Shown here one piece after another: positions 1 through 9,157 of a stretch of DNA of 28,216 bases (within the stretch, counting starts at the first letter, position 1; every line of letters starts with the position of its first letter). The position numbers were made by a program, and so were the translations under genes. The DNA lies in contig JAKSYS010000745.1 in the NCBI GenBank assembly GCA_022925895.1, positions 1 through 28,216 on the forward strand, read 5' to 3'. The DNA is from Fragilaria crotonensis. Lineage: Eukaryota; Bacillariophyta; Fragilariophyceae; Fragilariales; Fragilariaceae. Below the pieces are notes generated by a model. It saw nothing but the letters and a program-made list of their open reading frames with translations, ran no database searches and was not told the DNA's origin.

Positions 1-577
1 AAGTGCCGTAACAACGAGTTTTTATGAGTCGAACGTCAGCCTCGTGCTCCCAGTGACGACCCACTGTTGGACCATGTGAGGGCCTTGCGCTGTGATCTTG
101 GCCAAACATGCTGTCTGGCAGCGGCAAGTGTGTCGGACATAACCGAGTCTGAGACACCTGCCCATCACTTCCTTACTGCAACACGCATCGGCGAGCTGCA
201 ACCTCCTCACGGATTCACTACTCCCGGGCCTTGGTGCATCACTATTCCACAACGAAACCGCCAAATATCACAGTGAACAATAAGAACTGAGAAGGAAATA
301 TACAAGTAAGAATCACGATGCGCAATACCTTGCGGCCTTCTCTTGCTCTGGAGAATTGACCACTTCGACTTCATTCAGCACGAGAGGCGTACGTTGTACC
401 TACAAACAGGCTCATGCGCATAGTCCACGGCCGAGGTCAAGATCTGAGGCCCCTGTAGGACACTCTAGACCCTAGACAATACTATAGACAGATAAATCAT
501 GGTCGTTGATGAGTACTATCTTAATAACCGGCAAGATATCTCGGCACGACACACGTAAACCTGCACACAAGCACTGG
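1..577. other. No gene recognised
   Basis: I see only short overlapping ORFs on both strands, with no recognisable motif and no convincing splice structure. The stretch lies downstream of the minus-strand PGP synthase, so part of it is probably that gene's 3' untranslated region. Confidence 0.5.
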
Positions 578-1456
578 CTAAATCGCATCCACTTCAGATA
601 CTACTTCTGGTGGTGTCACCTTCTTTCCCGTCATGTACGGCGCTGCCACTCGGAAATATTGGCTTCCGCTCGTCACAGTCAACACGGCGCATAGATAGAG
701 CAATGCCAGACCTGGTGAATACAATCGGCTGAGAATTCCAGTACTCGACGTCTCCTTGGGGACTAGCAGCAAGATGGTGAGCGACATCATGGTGGCCGCC
801 GTCTTGACCTTGCCTTGATATTGGAATTTGACTGCTTCGCGAACTCCCTGTTGGGCCATCCACTCACGGAGCGCCGTGACTGCGATCTCGCGACTGACAA
901 TAATGGCCGTCGGGATCGCAATCTCGACACCGTAACGACCTGCCAAGAGGATGAGGGTCGTTGAGACCATGAGCTTGTCGGCGATAGTGTCAATCAAGGC
1001 TCCGAGGGGAGTGGTGATATCCCAGAGTCGAGCGAGGTATCCGTCGACCCAATCAGTGATAGACGCAAAAGCAAATAGAATCGCGGTGGCAACATGCTTG
1101 TTTGGTTGATAGAATAGCGGAACCAAGACTGGAATAGTGATACAACGGATGGCACTAATCAAGTTGGGGATGCGGTAGTATGGGATGTTCGGATATTTCC
1201 GACGAATGTATCCAGGAGCAGGAGCATTGGGACCCAACTTGTAGTCAATAGCAGTAATATTTTCGGCTGTTGTTTCGCTTTGTACGACAGGTTCAACCGC
1301 AATCGGTGCAACCTGTGCATCAGGAGGTGGCGGAGGCAACTCCGAGCCGCCTCTCATCGCTTGACGGACGCTGACATGATTCAAGGGAGAAAACGGGGTG
1401 GACAATGCTGATGGAAGTACGGCGGTCCAAAACAGAATGACTGACAGAAAGTTCAT
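578..1456 (-). CDS. pgsA: CDP-diacylglycerol--glycerol-3-phosphate 3-phosphatidyltransferase (PGP synthase)
   Basis: Encodes a 292-residue integral membrane enzyme that transfers a phosphatidyl group from CDP-diacylglycerol to glycerol-3-phosphate, the committed step to phosphatidylglycerol. The complete CDP-alcohol phosphatidyltransferase signature is visible: D135, D138-G139, A142-R143, G152, D156 and D160. It is flanked by the bacterial-type PgsA context (RIPNLISAIR at about 95-104 and ALREWMAQQG further on), so this is the bacterial/plastid PgsA type. The first ~20 residues are a hydrophobic signal peptide, followed by an MRGGS motif and a proline-rich linker to about residue 90. That presequence suggests import into the complex plastid (or another endomembrane site), where phosphatidylglycerol is the main phospholipid. 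The start at 1456 is an ATG directly before the signal peptide. No intron is needed. Localisation is inferred. Confidence 0.9.
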   Translation of the reverse strand: MNFLSVILFWTAVLPSALSTPFSPLNHVSVRQAMRGGSELPPPPPDAQVAPIAVEPVVQSETTAENITAIDYKLGPNAPAPGYIRRKYPNIPYYRIPNLISAIRCITIPVLVPLFYQPNKHVATAILFAFASITDWVDGYLARLWDITTPLGALIDTIADKLMVSTTLILLAGRYGVEIAIPTAIIVSREIAVTALREWMAQQGVREAVKFQYQGKVKTAATMMSLTILLLVPKETSSTGILSRLYSPGLALLYLCAVLTVTSGSQYFRVAAPYMTGKKVTPPEVVSEVDAI

Positions 1457-1933
1457 GATCGGTGGACAAAGGACAAGTTATCGGGGATGCTTGATGATCC
1501 TTGATCCTTGATCCTTGATCCTGCTTCGTGATCATTGTCGGCATTCGTTTCCGCGTTACGCCAGGACCAAAATCAGTCTGTCCCTTGCCCGTGCAAGATC
1601 AAATGTCATACGTTCAAATTCGACCAGTGTCAGTATTAGACCGATACTCGAAGTACTGGTAACTATGCATACGAAACTACTGGTAGAGTACTACCATACC
1701 GCACCAACAAGTACAAAGAAGGAGTAGTAGTACACAATACACAAGTATCAATGTTTGAGCATTGTTTGAGTCTTGCTTGAATACTTGTACTTGTATCTCG
1801 ATAGTATCCCGCGTACCATGACTGTAGCCCTCGTATTGGAAGGTCTTCACAGTATGCAGTCTGATGTAGGAGTACCAGTATGAAGTATGGTACTCAGAGG
1901 ATGATGTATGATCGTATCATGTGATGTACTACA
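1457..1933. other. Intergenic, upstream of PGP synthase
   Basis: No gene seen. The first ~80 bp hold the 7-mer repeat listed separately. The rest is rich in GTAC/AGTAC-type short palindromes, a habit shared by most intergenic stretches in this window. Confidence 0.45.
1496..1521. repeat. 7-bp tandem repeat (TTGATCC)
   Basis: A partial unit (GATCC) followed by three perfect TTGATCC units, about 40 bp upstream of the PGP synthase ATG, so in its promoter or 5' leader. Confidence 0.85.
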
Positions 1934-3280
1934 GTATTATCTGGAAAATACCACCGAAGTGGTATAAATGCATAGATTCTTGAAGAGGCGAGAAAATTAA
2001 TACGGTAGTACTGTATAATATGTGGAAGGTAGATTTGTGTAGCTAGTACCGGGATCGGAATGATATCAAAATGCAACGTACGCGCATGCAGAATTGGATA
2101 TTCTGATCCCAATTTGCTTCAATTTGGCACTGGCGTCACTCGTACCATCCGTAGGATGTGTACCAAAAAGAGTAACAAGTACCGTCGATACTACTTGGAG
2201 TATAATTGATGATACGTTGGTGCCGCGAAACCTCAAAATTGCCATGAGAGGTCAGAGCGTAGGATCTTTGGCAGTTTGATGCTGTGATAGCTACTGTGCA
2301 TGATTCACGCCACAGCGTCAGCAAACGCAGCAGAGGTCTGGTACATTTGCGGAATGTGGGTCTAGGGGAGTGATGGATTTCTTGCATTTTTGACCGAAAG
2401 CGATCTTCGGCTTCCAGCTGTTGTCCCACAAGGTGGTCCAGAATCATTCGATATGATATGCGGCAGAGAGTGACGAGCGCAATTTTGAAGTTTGTGAACA
2501 AATACTATTTTGAACTCTGATTTCTTCATTCCTCAGGGACGGGTGGTCTATTGCCAGAAAAGCTACGATCCCGACTACTGGCTCGCCTGCCTGAACCACA
2601 TTTACATGCTGCTGTTTGATGGTTACTACCTGCTGCTCTGGGCAACCTCTACTACTATAACATGGGAAGTGCCGGGTACAACTTGACTTGTTGGGGATCA
2701 CCGAAATTGTTCGCCAAAGATGGCTTTCATTATAAATGCTGGTGAGTTCGAAGCTTGCTACCTTGTACTACGCCAATTGTTTGCGGCGAGGACGGGTCAT
2801 GGGCACTTGCAATGCTCAAGGATGGGAACGAAGTCGAAAGGGTGTGTTGTCGACACGATTGGAGTCTTGAGTTGCGGTCCCGATCGTTTCTTTTCATTGG
2901 ATGGAGAAGACTGCCATTGTCGCATATTTGTTGAGGCGCTATACGAGTCTCCCTACTGTCCTCAACTTGCCAGGGCAGAGATCCCAGAGGGCAATCAACG
3001 TGATCTACAGTCGGAACTATGATCCACAGGCAAATATGACTGGCATTATAAAAAGGCTTTAGCTCTTCAGATTGAATTGTCTACAATGTTTAAGTTGATA
3101 AGATCTGAAGGGTTTGTTCGGACTTGATTGTTTTCCCCCTTTCCGCGACATGTCATGGAGCTTGGAGTACAGATGTGATAACTGTACGTAGTCTCTTAGT
3201 ATGGTTTTCACATACGTTAGCCTTCACGTTGGACGCCGTATTCGGTGGTATGCTTTGATGCATGAAATCCGGATACATTC
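1934..3280. repeat. Tandem duplication, copy 1 (1347 bp)
   Basis: This segment is repeated head-to-tail at 3281-4625. By eye the copies differ by five substitutions and two indels: a 3-nt difference near 2575 and a 1-nt difference near 3156. A 3-bp GTA occurs at both outer edges and at the junction (1934, 3281, 4626), as expected for duplication at microhomology. No terminal inverted repeats, poly-A or transposase are visible. The unit holds ORFs of 121 and 85 codons (minus strand) and 100 codons (plus, 2720-3022). A plus-strand frame from about 2507 to 3022 is open except for one TGA near 2684. I recognise no domain. The 3-nt indel keeps that plus frame, which is weak support for coding. Confidence 0.95.
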
Positions 3281-4625
3281 GTATTATCTGGAAAATACCA
3301 CCGAAGTGGTATAAATGCATAGATTCTTGAAGAGGCGAGAAAATTAATACGGTAGTACTGTATAATATGTGGAAGGTAGATTTGTGTAGCTAGTACCGGG
3401 ATCGGAATGATATCAAAATGCAACGTACGCGCATGCAGAATTGGATATTCTGATCCCAATTTGCTTCAATTTGGCACTGGCGTCACTCGTACCATCCGTA
3501 GGATGTGTACCAAAAAGAGTAACAAGTACCGTCGATACTACTTGGAGTATAATTGATGATACGTTGGTGCCGCGAAACCGCAAAATTGCCATGAGAGGTC
3601 AGAGCGTAGGATCTTTGGCAGTTTGATGCTGTGATAGCTACTGTGCATGATTCACGCCACAGCGTCAGCAAACGCAGCAGAGGTCTGGTACATTTGCGGA
3701 ATGTGGGTCTAGGGGAGTGATGGATTTCTTGCATTTTTGACCGAAAGCGATCTTCGGCTTCCAGCTGTTGTCCCACAAGGTGGTCCAGAATCATTCGATA
3801 TGATATGCGGCAGAGAGTGACGAGCGCAATTTTGAAGTTTGTGAACAAATACTATTTTGAACTCTGATTTCTTCATTCCTCAGGGACGGGTGGTCTATTG
3901 CCAGAGCTACGATCCCGACTACTGGCTCGCCTGCCTGAACCACATTTACATGCTGCTGTTTGATGGTTACTACCTGCTGCTCTGGGCAACCTCTACTACT
4001 ATAACATGGGAAGTGCCGGGTACAACTTGACTTGTTGGGGATCACCGAAATTGTTCGCCAAAGATGGCTTTCATTATAAATGCTGGTGAGTTCGAAGCTT
4101 GCTACCTTGTACTACGCCAATTGTTTGCGGCGAGGACGGGTCATGGGCACTTGCAATGCTCAAGGATGGGAACGAAGTCGAAAGGGTGTGTTGTCGACAC
4201 GATTGGAGTCTTGAGTTGCGGTCCCGATCGTTTCTTTTCATTGGATGGAGAAGACTGCCATTGTTGCATATTTGTTGAGGCGCTATACGAGTCTCCCTAC
4301 TGTCCTCAACTTGCCAGGGCAGAGATCCCAGAGGGCAATCAACGTGATCTACAGTCGGAACTATGATCCACAGGCAAATATGACTGGCATTATAAAAAGG
4401 CTTTAGCTCTTCAGATTGAATTGTCTACCATGTTTAAGTTGATAAGATCTGAAGGGTTTGTTCGGACTTGATTGTTTTCCCCCTTTCCGCGACATGTCAC
4501 GGGAGCTTGGAGTACAGATGTGATAACTGTACGTTGTCTCTTAGTATGGTTTTCACATACGTTAGCCTTCACGTTGGACGCCGTATTCGGTGGTATGCTT
4601 TGATGCATGAAATCCGGATACATTC
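3281..4625. repeat. Tandem duplication, copy 2 (1345 bp)
   Basis: Second copy of the unit at 1934-3280, same orientation, about 99.5% identical. It carries the 3-nt deletion near 3905 and a 1-nt insertion near 4501 relative to copy 1. The plus-strand ORF at 4064-4366 keeps its 100 codons with a single Arg-to-Cys change. The unit's gene content is unknown. Confidence 0.95.
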
Positions 4626-4949
4626 GTAGTATGAAAGTATGAATTCTATGATACTTCGATGCTGCTGAGATGTCTGCTTGTCGCCAGTCGTCAGTTACGG
4701 TACTTGTAGTACTGATACCGGTACAAGTTCTGCAGTGCAGGAGGGTCGGCAGGTTATGTGGCTGCGACATGATCTTGTCCATTGGATCCATCAAGTCCGC
4801 AGTCGGCAGAATTGGAATTCGTCGGATGATGCCTTGGGCCTTGGGCGGATGATTGAATTCATCTGAGTCGCAGCTGTTAAACGTTAAACCTCATCTCCGA
4901 AAGAGATTGATAAGCTTCTTCTCCAAACTGCCATCATCAATTACTAATC
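4626..4949. other. Intergenic, upstream of NOP10
   Basis: No gene recognised. Sequence after the duplication leads into the NOP10 5' leader. Short overlapping ORFs here show no motif. Confidence 0.4.
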
Positions 4950-5250
4950 ATGCATCTAATGTACTACTTGGACGCCGAGGGGAAAAGAGTATACACTCTT
5001 AAGGTAAGCAAATCTCCGCTTGCATGGATCGAGACTCAATCGGGTAATGTCAAGGTTCTTTATTTCTCATTGCATGCCTATCCTCCTATCCGTCTTTTTT
5101 CGTTCGCAGAAGCAAACACCTGCTGGAAAAATTACTGAGAGCGCACACCCCGCCAGATTCTCTCCAGATGACAAGTTCAGTCGACACCGCGTAGCATGCA
5201 AGAAGCGATTTGGAATCTATTTGCCCGACACTACCATGAAACCAATGTAA
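4950..5250 (+). CDS. NOP10: H/ACA ribonucleoprotein subunit NOP10
   Basis: NOP10 is the smallest core subunit of H/ACA snoRNPs and telomerase RNP. It binds the Cbf5/dyskerin pseudouridine synthase and acts in rRNA pseudouridylation in the nucleolus. Exon 1 is 4950-5003 (18 codons, ending VYTLK). The intron is 5004-5109 (106 nt, GTAAGC...CGCAG, phase 0). Exon 2 is 5110-5250. The spliced product is 64 residues, the same length as human NOP10. Diagnostic blocks are the N-terminal [14 protein letters not shown] and, in exon 2, [18 protein letters not shown] followed by KKRF. As in other eukaryotic NOP10 proteins, no zinc-binding cysteines remain. The stop is 98 bp from the stop of the convergent minus-strand gene. 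Without splicing the frame ends at 5138 with a meaningless tail. Confidence 0.96.
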
Positions 5251-5348
5251 CTTCCTTTTAGCTCCCTTATGTCTACATGGCAGTTGTAATAAGAGTAAAG
5301 GATCAACACATTTATGTTTTTCTATGAACGTACACATGAATGACTTTC

Positions 5349-6908
5349 TTAGTCCTTGACAGCCAAAATCTCAACGTTGTATTTGATGCTTCTCGGTCGG
5401 ACCCAACTCTTTTCGTTCGACCACAGTAGGGTGCACGAGTTTTGAACAGCGAAGGCACCTTCGATTTCACCAGCAGCTCCACCAGTGACTGTCCTGTAGG
5501 TACATAAACGCAAAACACAAACGTATGTGAGCCCACGGGTTAGTTGAAATGACCAGGAGCACGCAATCACCCAAACATTTTGACGACTATCGAGGAAAAC
5601 GTACCGATCCTTGATCAAATAATCTGCGCGGAATCGCTTTTGAGCATCGTCACATTTTCCCTTCAGTAGATTATATTCCACACTATGCTCCACTGGGGTT
5701 ACATCAAACTTCCATCGCAGCAAAACACGTTCGCCGGACTTGAGCTGATGGGCATGCTCCCCCAATTCAATCACAGCAAAACCAACGTCACCAGCACCAA
5801 TCACCAACGACGAAATCTTGGCAGTGAGCGATCGTTCGCCAGATATCGTACCACCAGCGGATGCGGACGCTGCATCCTTGAGCTCGATCGCCCGCAATCT
5901 TTCTTCCAAACAACGCGCGCGTTCCTGACTCAAACGCTTGGCTTCGGCCGATGCCAAAGCCCATTCTTGGAGTGCAAGAACGTGGGCTTGGAGCTGCTTC
6001 ACCATTTCGCGATCTGTCTGTACGGACTTGGCGGCTTCCTCAATCTTGACGGCTCGAACATTCGCATCCATGCTTGCCTTCGTTACCAAATCAATTTCCA
6101 ACTGCATCTCCTGTAGAGATTGCAGCTTATCTTGCATCGATCGGCTGGCATTCTCTGCTTCCATTTGCGCCATGCGCAATTCGAGGGACAACCGGTCGAC
6201 CTGGGCAATGGCATGACTCCGCTCATGTTGCAACACTTTTGCTTGCTGTTCAAGTTGAGAAGAACGATGCAGCAACGCCGTGTTGAGATTTTCAAGTCGT
6301 TCTGTGCGATGCTGCGATTCCGCCAATTCTTGAAGCAGCATTCCGTCCACCACCTGGTCTTGGGTCGGAGCGATGGTTGCTGCGGAGGGAGCTGCGGAAG
6401 TTTCGCCTCCAGTCTGTGTGTGTCCCACACTAAGAAGTGCCTTATCAAAGTTTGTCTCGAAGTCTGCCAGAAGATCCATGTGTGTGGGCCGATTGGCAAG
6501 CTTTTCCAATTTAGAATTGAGTCGTTCGATTTCCTTTAGCGATTGCTCCAGTTTCTTGGCTGTACTCTCGAGCTCCATTTTGGCTTCTCGCTGCGCCTTT
6601 GCGGATCGCCCGAGGAGAGACTTGAGCTTGTTCACCTTGTCCTTGAGTGCAGCATGATCGCGCATCATTCCCTGCAACGAACTGACTTCCCTTTGGCTGA
6701 CCTTGCCTGAAGTTAACAGTTGAGCAATTTCTTCATTGGCTTCTTCCAGCGAGAAGGCCTTACTCGACTCTGTAGGAGTCTGCTGTGGCTGAGATTGGGC
6801 TTCAACTCTCGAGGGAGTTGAGTGGCTAGTGGCACCATTGCTGCTTGTTGGCGGGGCAACCGATTGTTCTTTGTCAGGAACAGTAAAGAAATCGTCCTCA
6901 GTCATCAT
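5349..6908 (-). CDS. Coiled-coil protein with C-terminal GOLD domain (FYCO1/golgin-like)
   Basis: The chosen start is the ATG at 6908; an in-frame TTG lies five codons upstream. An intron at 5494-5604 (GTACGT...CTACAG, 111 nt) splits an arginine codon. Spliced, the protein is 482 residues. Residues ~1-50 are disordered and Ser/Thr/Gln-rich. Residues ~50-345 are long heptad-type helices with a break near 140-185. Residues ~370-482 fold as a GOLD domain, recognised by LLRWKFDV, then the terminal CTLLWSNEKSWVRPRSIKY and NVEIL strands, which resemble the GOLD domains of FYCO1 and SEC14-like proteins. Such proteins usually act as membrane or vesicle tethers in Golgi or autophagosome transport; that role is inferred. 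The intron length is divisible by three and contains no stop, so unspliced mRNA would encode a longer protein with 37 extra residues inside the GOLD domain. Confidence 0.85.
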   Translation of the reverse strand: MMTEDDFFTVPDKEQSVAPPTSSNGATSHSTPSRVEAQSQPQQTPTESSKAFSLEEANEEIAQLLTSGKVSQREVSSLQGMMRDHAALKDKVNKLKSLLGRSAKAQREAKMELESTAKKLEQSLKEIERLNSKLEKLANRPTHMDLLADFETNFDKALLSVGHTQTGGETSAAPSAATIAPTQDQVVDGMLLQELAESQHRTERLENLNTALLHRSSQLEQQAKVLQHERSHAIAQVDRLSLELRMAQMEAENASRSMQDKLQSLQEMQLEIDLVTKASMDANVRAVKIEEAAKSVQTDREMVKQLQAHVLALQEWALASAEAKRLSQERARCLEERLRAIELKDAASASAGGTISGERSLTAKISSLVIGAGDVGFAVIELGEHAHQLKSGERVLLRWKFDVTPVEHSVEYNLLKGKCDDAQKRFRADYLIKDRYVFLDSRQNVWVIACSWSFQLTRGLTYVCVLRLCTYRTVTGGAAGEIEGAFAVQNSCTLLWSNEKSWVRPRSIKYNVEILAVKD

Positions 6909-7794
6909 GTGTCGATCCTTCAAAAGCTATGTGGTATCAGGTATCAGTCGTCAGTAGGAGTATGACGAGCTTCCTGGTGGTGTTGAGTTTTCACACCACA
7001 AGGACGTTGTTATCACTGCAATGTACTTCGATGGCACAGAATCGAGATGGTCCTCGCTCGCAAACGCGCTTGACACTTGACGAAGGGATAACAACGACGG
7101 GCGAAATACGGTACTATAGCCAAGCGACGACTTCAATGGGTCACTGCGTCACTGCTCACTGGATCACTCGGCGAGGTTGTTTGTTGTGTCCACGGCGCGT
7201 ATGGACATATATCGAGTCTGTTGTCTATTGTACTTTGTACTACTGTTCGAGAACGAGTTCTGGAGTGAATGCATAGAGACGGTAAAGCGGGGAACGTTCC
7301 ACAGGAATGTCCACCATTATGAGAATTTAGCTATCTTCGCTCCAAGAAATCTATAAATTTAGCAATCTTTGGAAGCGTTTGAAACCGTGTTCGCCCGACC
7401 TCCTCGGTACAATTGTATGTACAGATGTACAGTATCGTACTCTCATCGTCATTCGACCAGGTAGTCTACGTGGTTCACAGTTCACAGTGCACAGTGCTCC
7501 GGACTCTACAGAACACCCATACACCCGTAGACTTGGACTAAACAATGCTACAGTACCGTACAGTGTCAATCTTAGGAATTAGGAATTTTCTGCTCGTGAA
7601 TTAAAGACGGCGTCAGGAAGCACTTCGAACTTCGATTACATGGATCGTAGATCGTACATCGTACTACTACTACTCGACATCCCTACGAAACAACATCGTG
7701 GAAGTGGCAAGACGGGCACTTCAATTGAGTGTTGTCTGTCATCGCTTATACCATTCCATCTCTGTAGCATCACCGATACCACTACATATAGACA
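6909..7794. other. Shared upstream region of divergent GOLD and eIF4E2 genes
   Basis: No gene supported. It lies between the divergent starts at 6908 (-) and 7795 (+), so it should contain both promoters. Short GTAC-containing palindromes are frequent between 7400 and 7570. ORFs here are short and lack motifs. Confidence 0.5.
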
Positions 7795-8727
7795 ATGGCC
7801 GTTGTAAGTGTATCGGCCTGAGCCGGCGAAGCTTGTCATTTGGACTTCACCAAGCTGAACATCTTCCATTTGACATCAAGGCGATCGGAAGAACCTTCAT
7901 ACGGTGGATTGGTGTACAGTATTATTCAACTATACCCTTCCGTACTCACAAATTTCCCTTTTTCGTGTTGACATTGGATTGATCTCGAACCACAGGGAAC
8001 GCCTCTCAATTCGGGGTACACCTTTTGGTACATGCGTCGCGGTAAGAATGCAAAGGCTTTGCCAGAGGCAGAAGCACCGGTGGAAGGACCCGGCGCCGCG
8101 GCCGGACCTGCGGGTACCTATGAAAACTCCATCAAAAACATTTCGACGGCCATGACGGTCGAAGAGTTCTGGGATACCTACAACTACTTGGTGCGTCCCA
8201 ACGATTTGCCGTCCACCACTGATTATCATCTTTTTCGAGTGGGCATCAAGCCCACTTGGGAAGATCCAAGCAATATCAAGGGAGGCAAGTGGATTGTTCG
8301 ACTCAAGAAAGGGCTCGCCAGTCGCTACTGGGAGGAAAGCATGCTAGCCTTGATTGGGGGTCAGTTCGCTGGGATCCCGGAAGGTGAGATTTGTGGAGTG
8401 GTTGTTTCGATTCGCTATTCTGAGGATATCTTGGGAATTTGGAACAAGACTTCGAATGATCGCGAGTTGTCGGAACGAATCCGTGAGGCCATCAAAAAGG
8501 TTTTGCAGCTCCCTCCCCACGCCCATATGGAGTACAAGCCGCATTCTTCCTCGCTACAGGATAAGTCATCCTTCCGGAACACGCAGGTATGGAAACCCAA
8601 AGAGGGCACTGCGCGTCCGGAATCGAGTGCTCCTCCTCGTGAAACTAGAAGGGCAGGCTCTTGGGGTGAGAGGGACGATGCGCGCTCGTCCAAGCCGAAG
8701 AGGGATGTTGAGCGTTCCTGGAGATAA
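7795..8727 (+). CDS. EIF4E2: eIF4E class II cap-binding protein (eIF4E2/4EHP-like)
   Basis: Binds the mRNA 5' cap; class II members (4EHP) typically repress translation because they bind eIF4G poorly. I place the start in a 9-nt first coding exon (7795-7803), followed by an intron at 7804-7995 (GTAAGT...CCACAG, 192 nt, phase 0) and exon 2 at 7996-8727. The product is 246 residues. The alternative ATG at 8032 would cut off the conserved GYTFWYMRRG strand. Key residues: Y45 stands where canonical eIF4E has the first cap-stacking Trp (the class II hallmark), W91 in PTWEDPSN is the second, and W62 in VEEFW is the dorsal partner-binding Trp. GGKWIVRLKKGLASRYWE and EEICGAVVS-like blocks closely follow human 4EHP. 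The last ~45 residues, after FRNTQV, form a charged tail rich in Arg, Ser, Lys and Pro that human 4EHP lacks. Confidence 0.92.
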
Positions 8728-9157
8728 AGAGGACAGCTTGCTCTCGGGCTAGTTTGGTAACCTGCTAGACAAGTAATTATGGTACTCTGGAGCACTTCCA
8801 GTACGGTTGATCATGCAATAGTAATCCAGTCTCTATGCTAATCTCCTCCCACCAAATCCCCAATCCCTAATAAATTCGGGACTGAATCGGACTGTCGTAC
8901 ATCGTACAGTACTTGTACTGGACTACTCAAGCTGGTGTCGGTTCCCATATGCATTGGTCATCGTTCATATGCATACTACATACCATGGCGCGTACTAGAA
9001 ATACCAGGTACTACTACGCGAGTACCAGACATGATACTAACACCTCTGCGGAGATGGTCGTACAACCAGAACACGTGGAGCTTCATCCCTTTGGCATCAA
9101 GTTGATTATCATTTTTTGTCAGGTGGATGCTATCAACACCATTAACAATTGAGCTAC
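8728..9157. other. Intergenic between eIF4E2 and Derlin
   Basis: No gene seen. It should contain the eIF4E2 3' end and the Derlin promoter. GTAC-rich short palindromes lie around 8895-9025. Confidence 0.45.

Noticed and set aside
2136-2501. 121-codon minus-strand ORF in the duplication (repeated at 3483-3848)
   Set aside because: Conserved between copies only because they are nearly identical; no motif, and the opposite strand also has open frames. Kept as undecided within the repeat entries.
4411-4794. A 127-codon minus-strand ORF crossing the end of duplication copy 2
   Set aside because: It straddles the duplication boundary, so only part exists in copy 1, and it has no recognisable motif.
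6909-6923. Upstream TTG start for the GOLD protein
   Set aside because: An ATG pair lies five codons downstream and eukaryotic initiation strongly prefers ATG; the same reasoning moved the starts of the Derlin, YtqB-like and UbiA genes.
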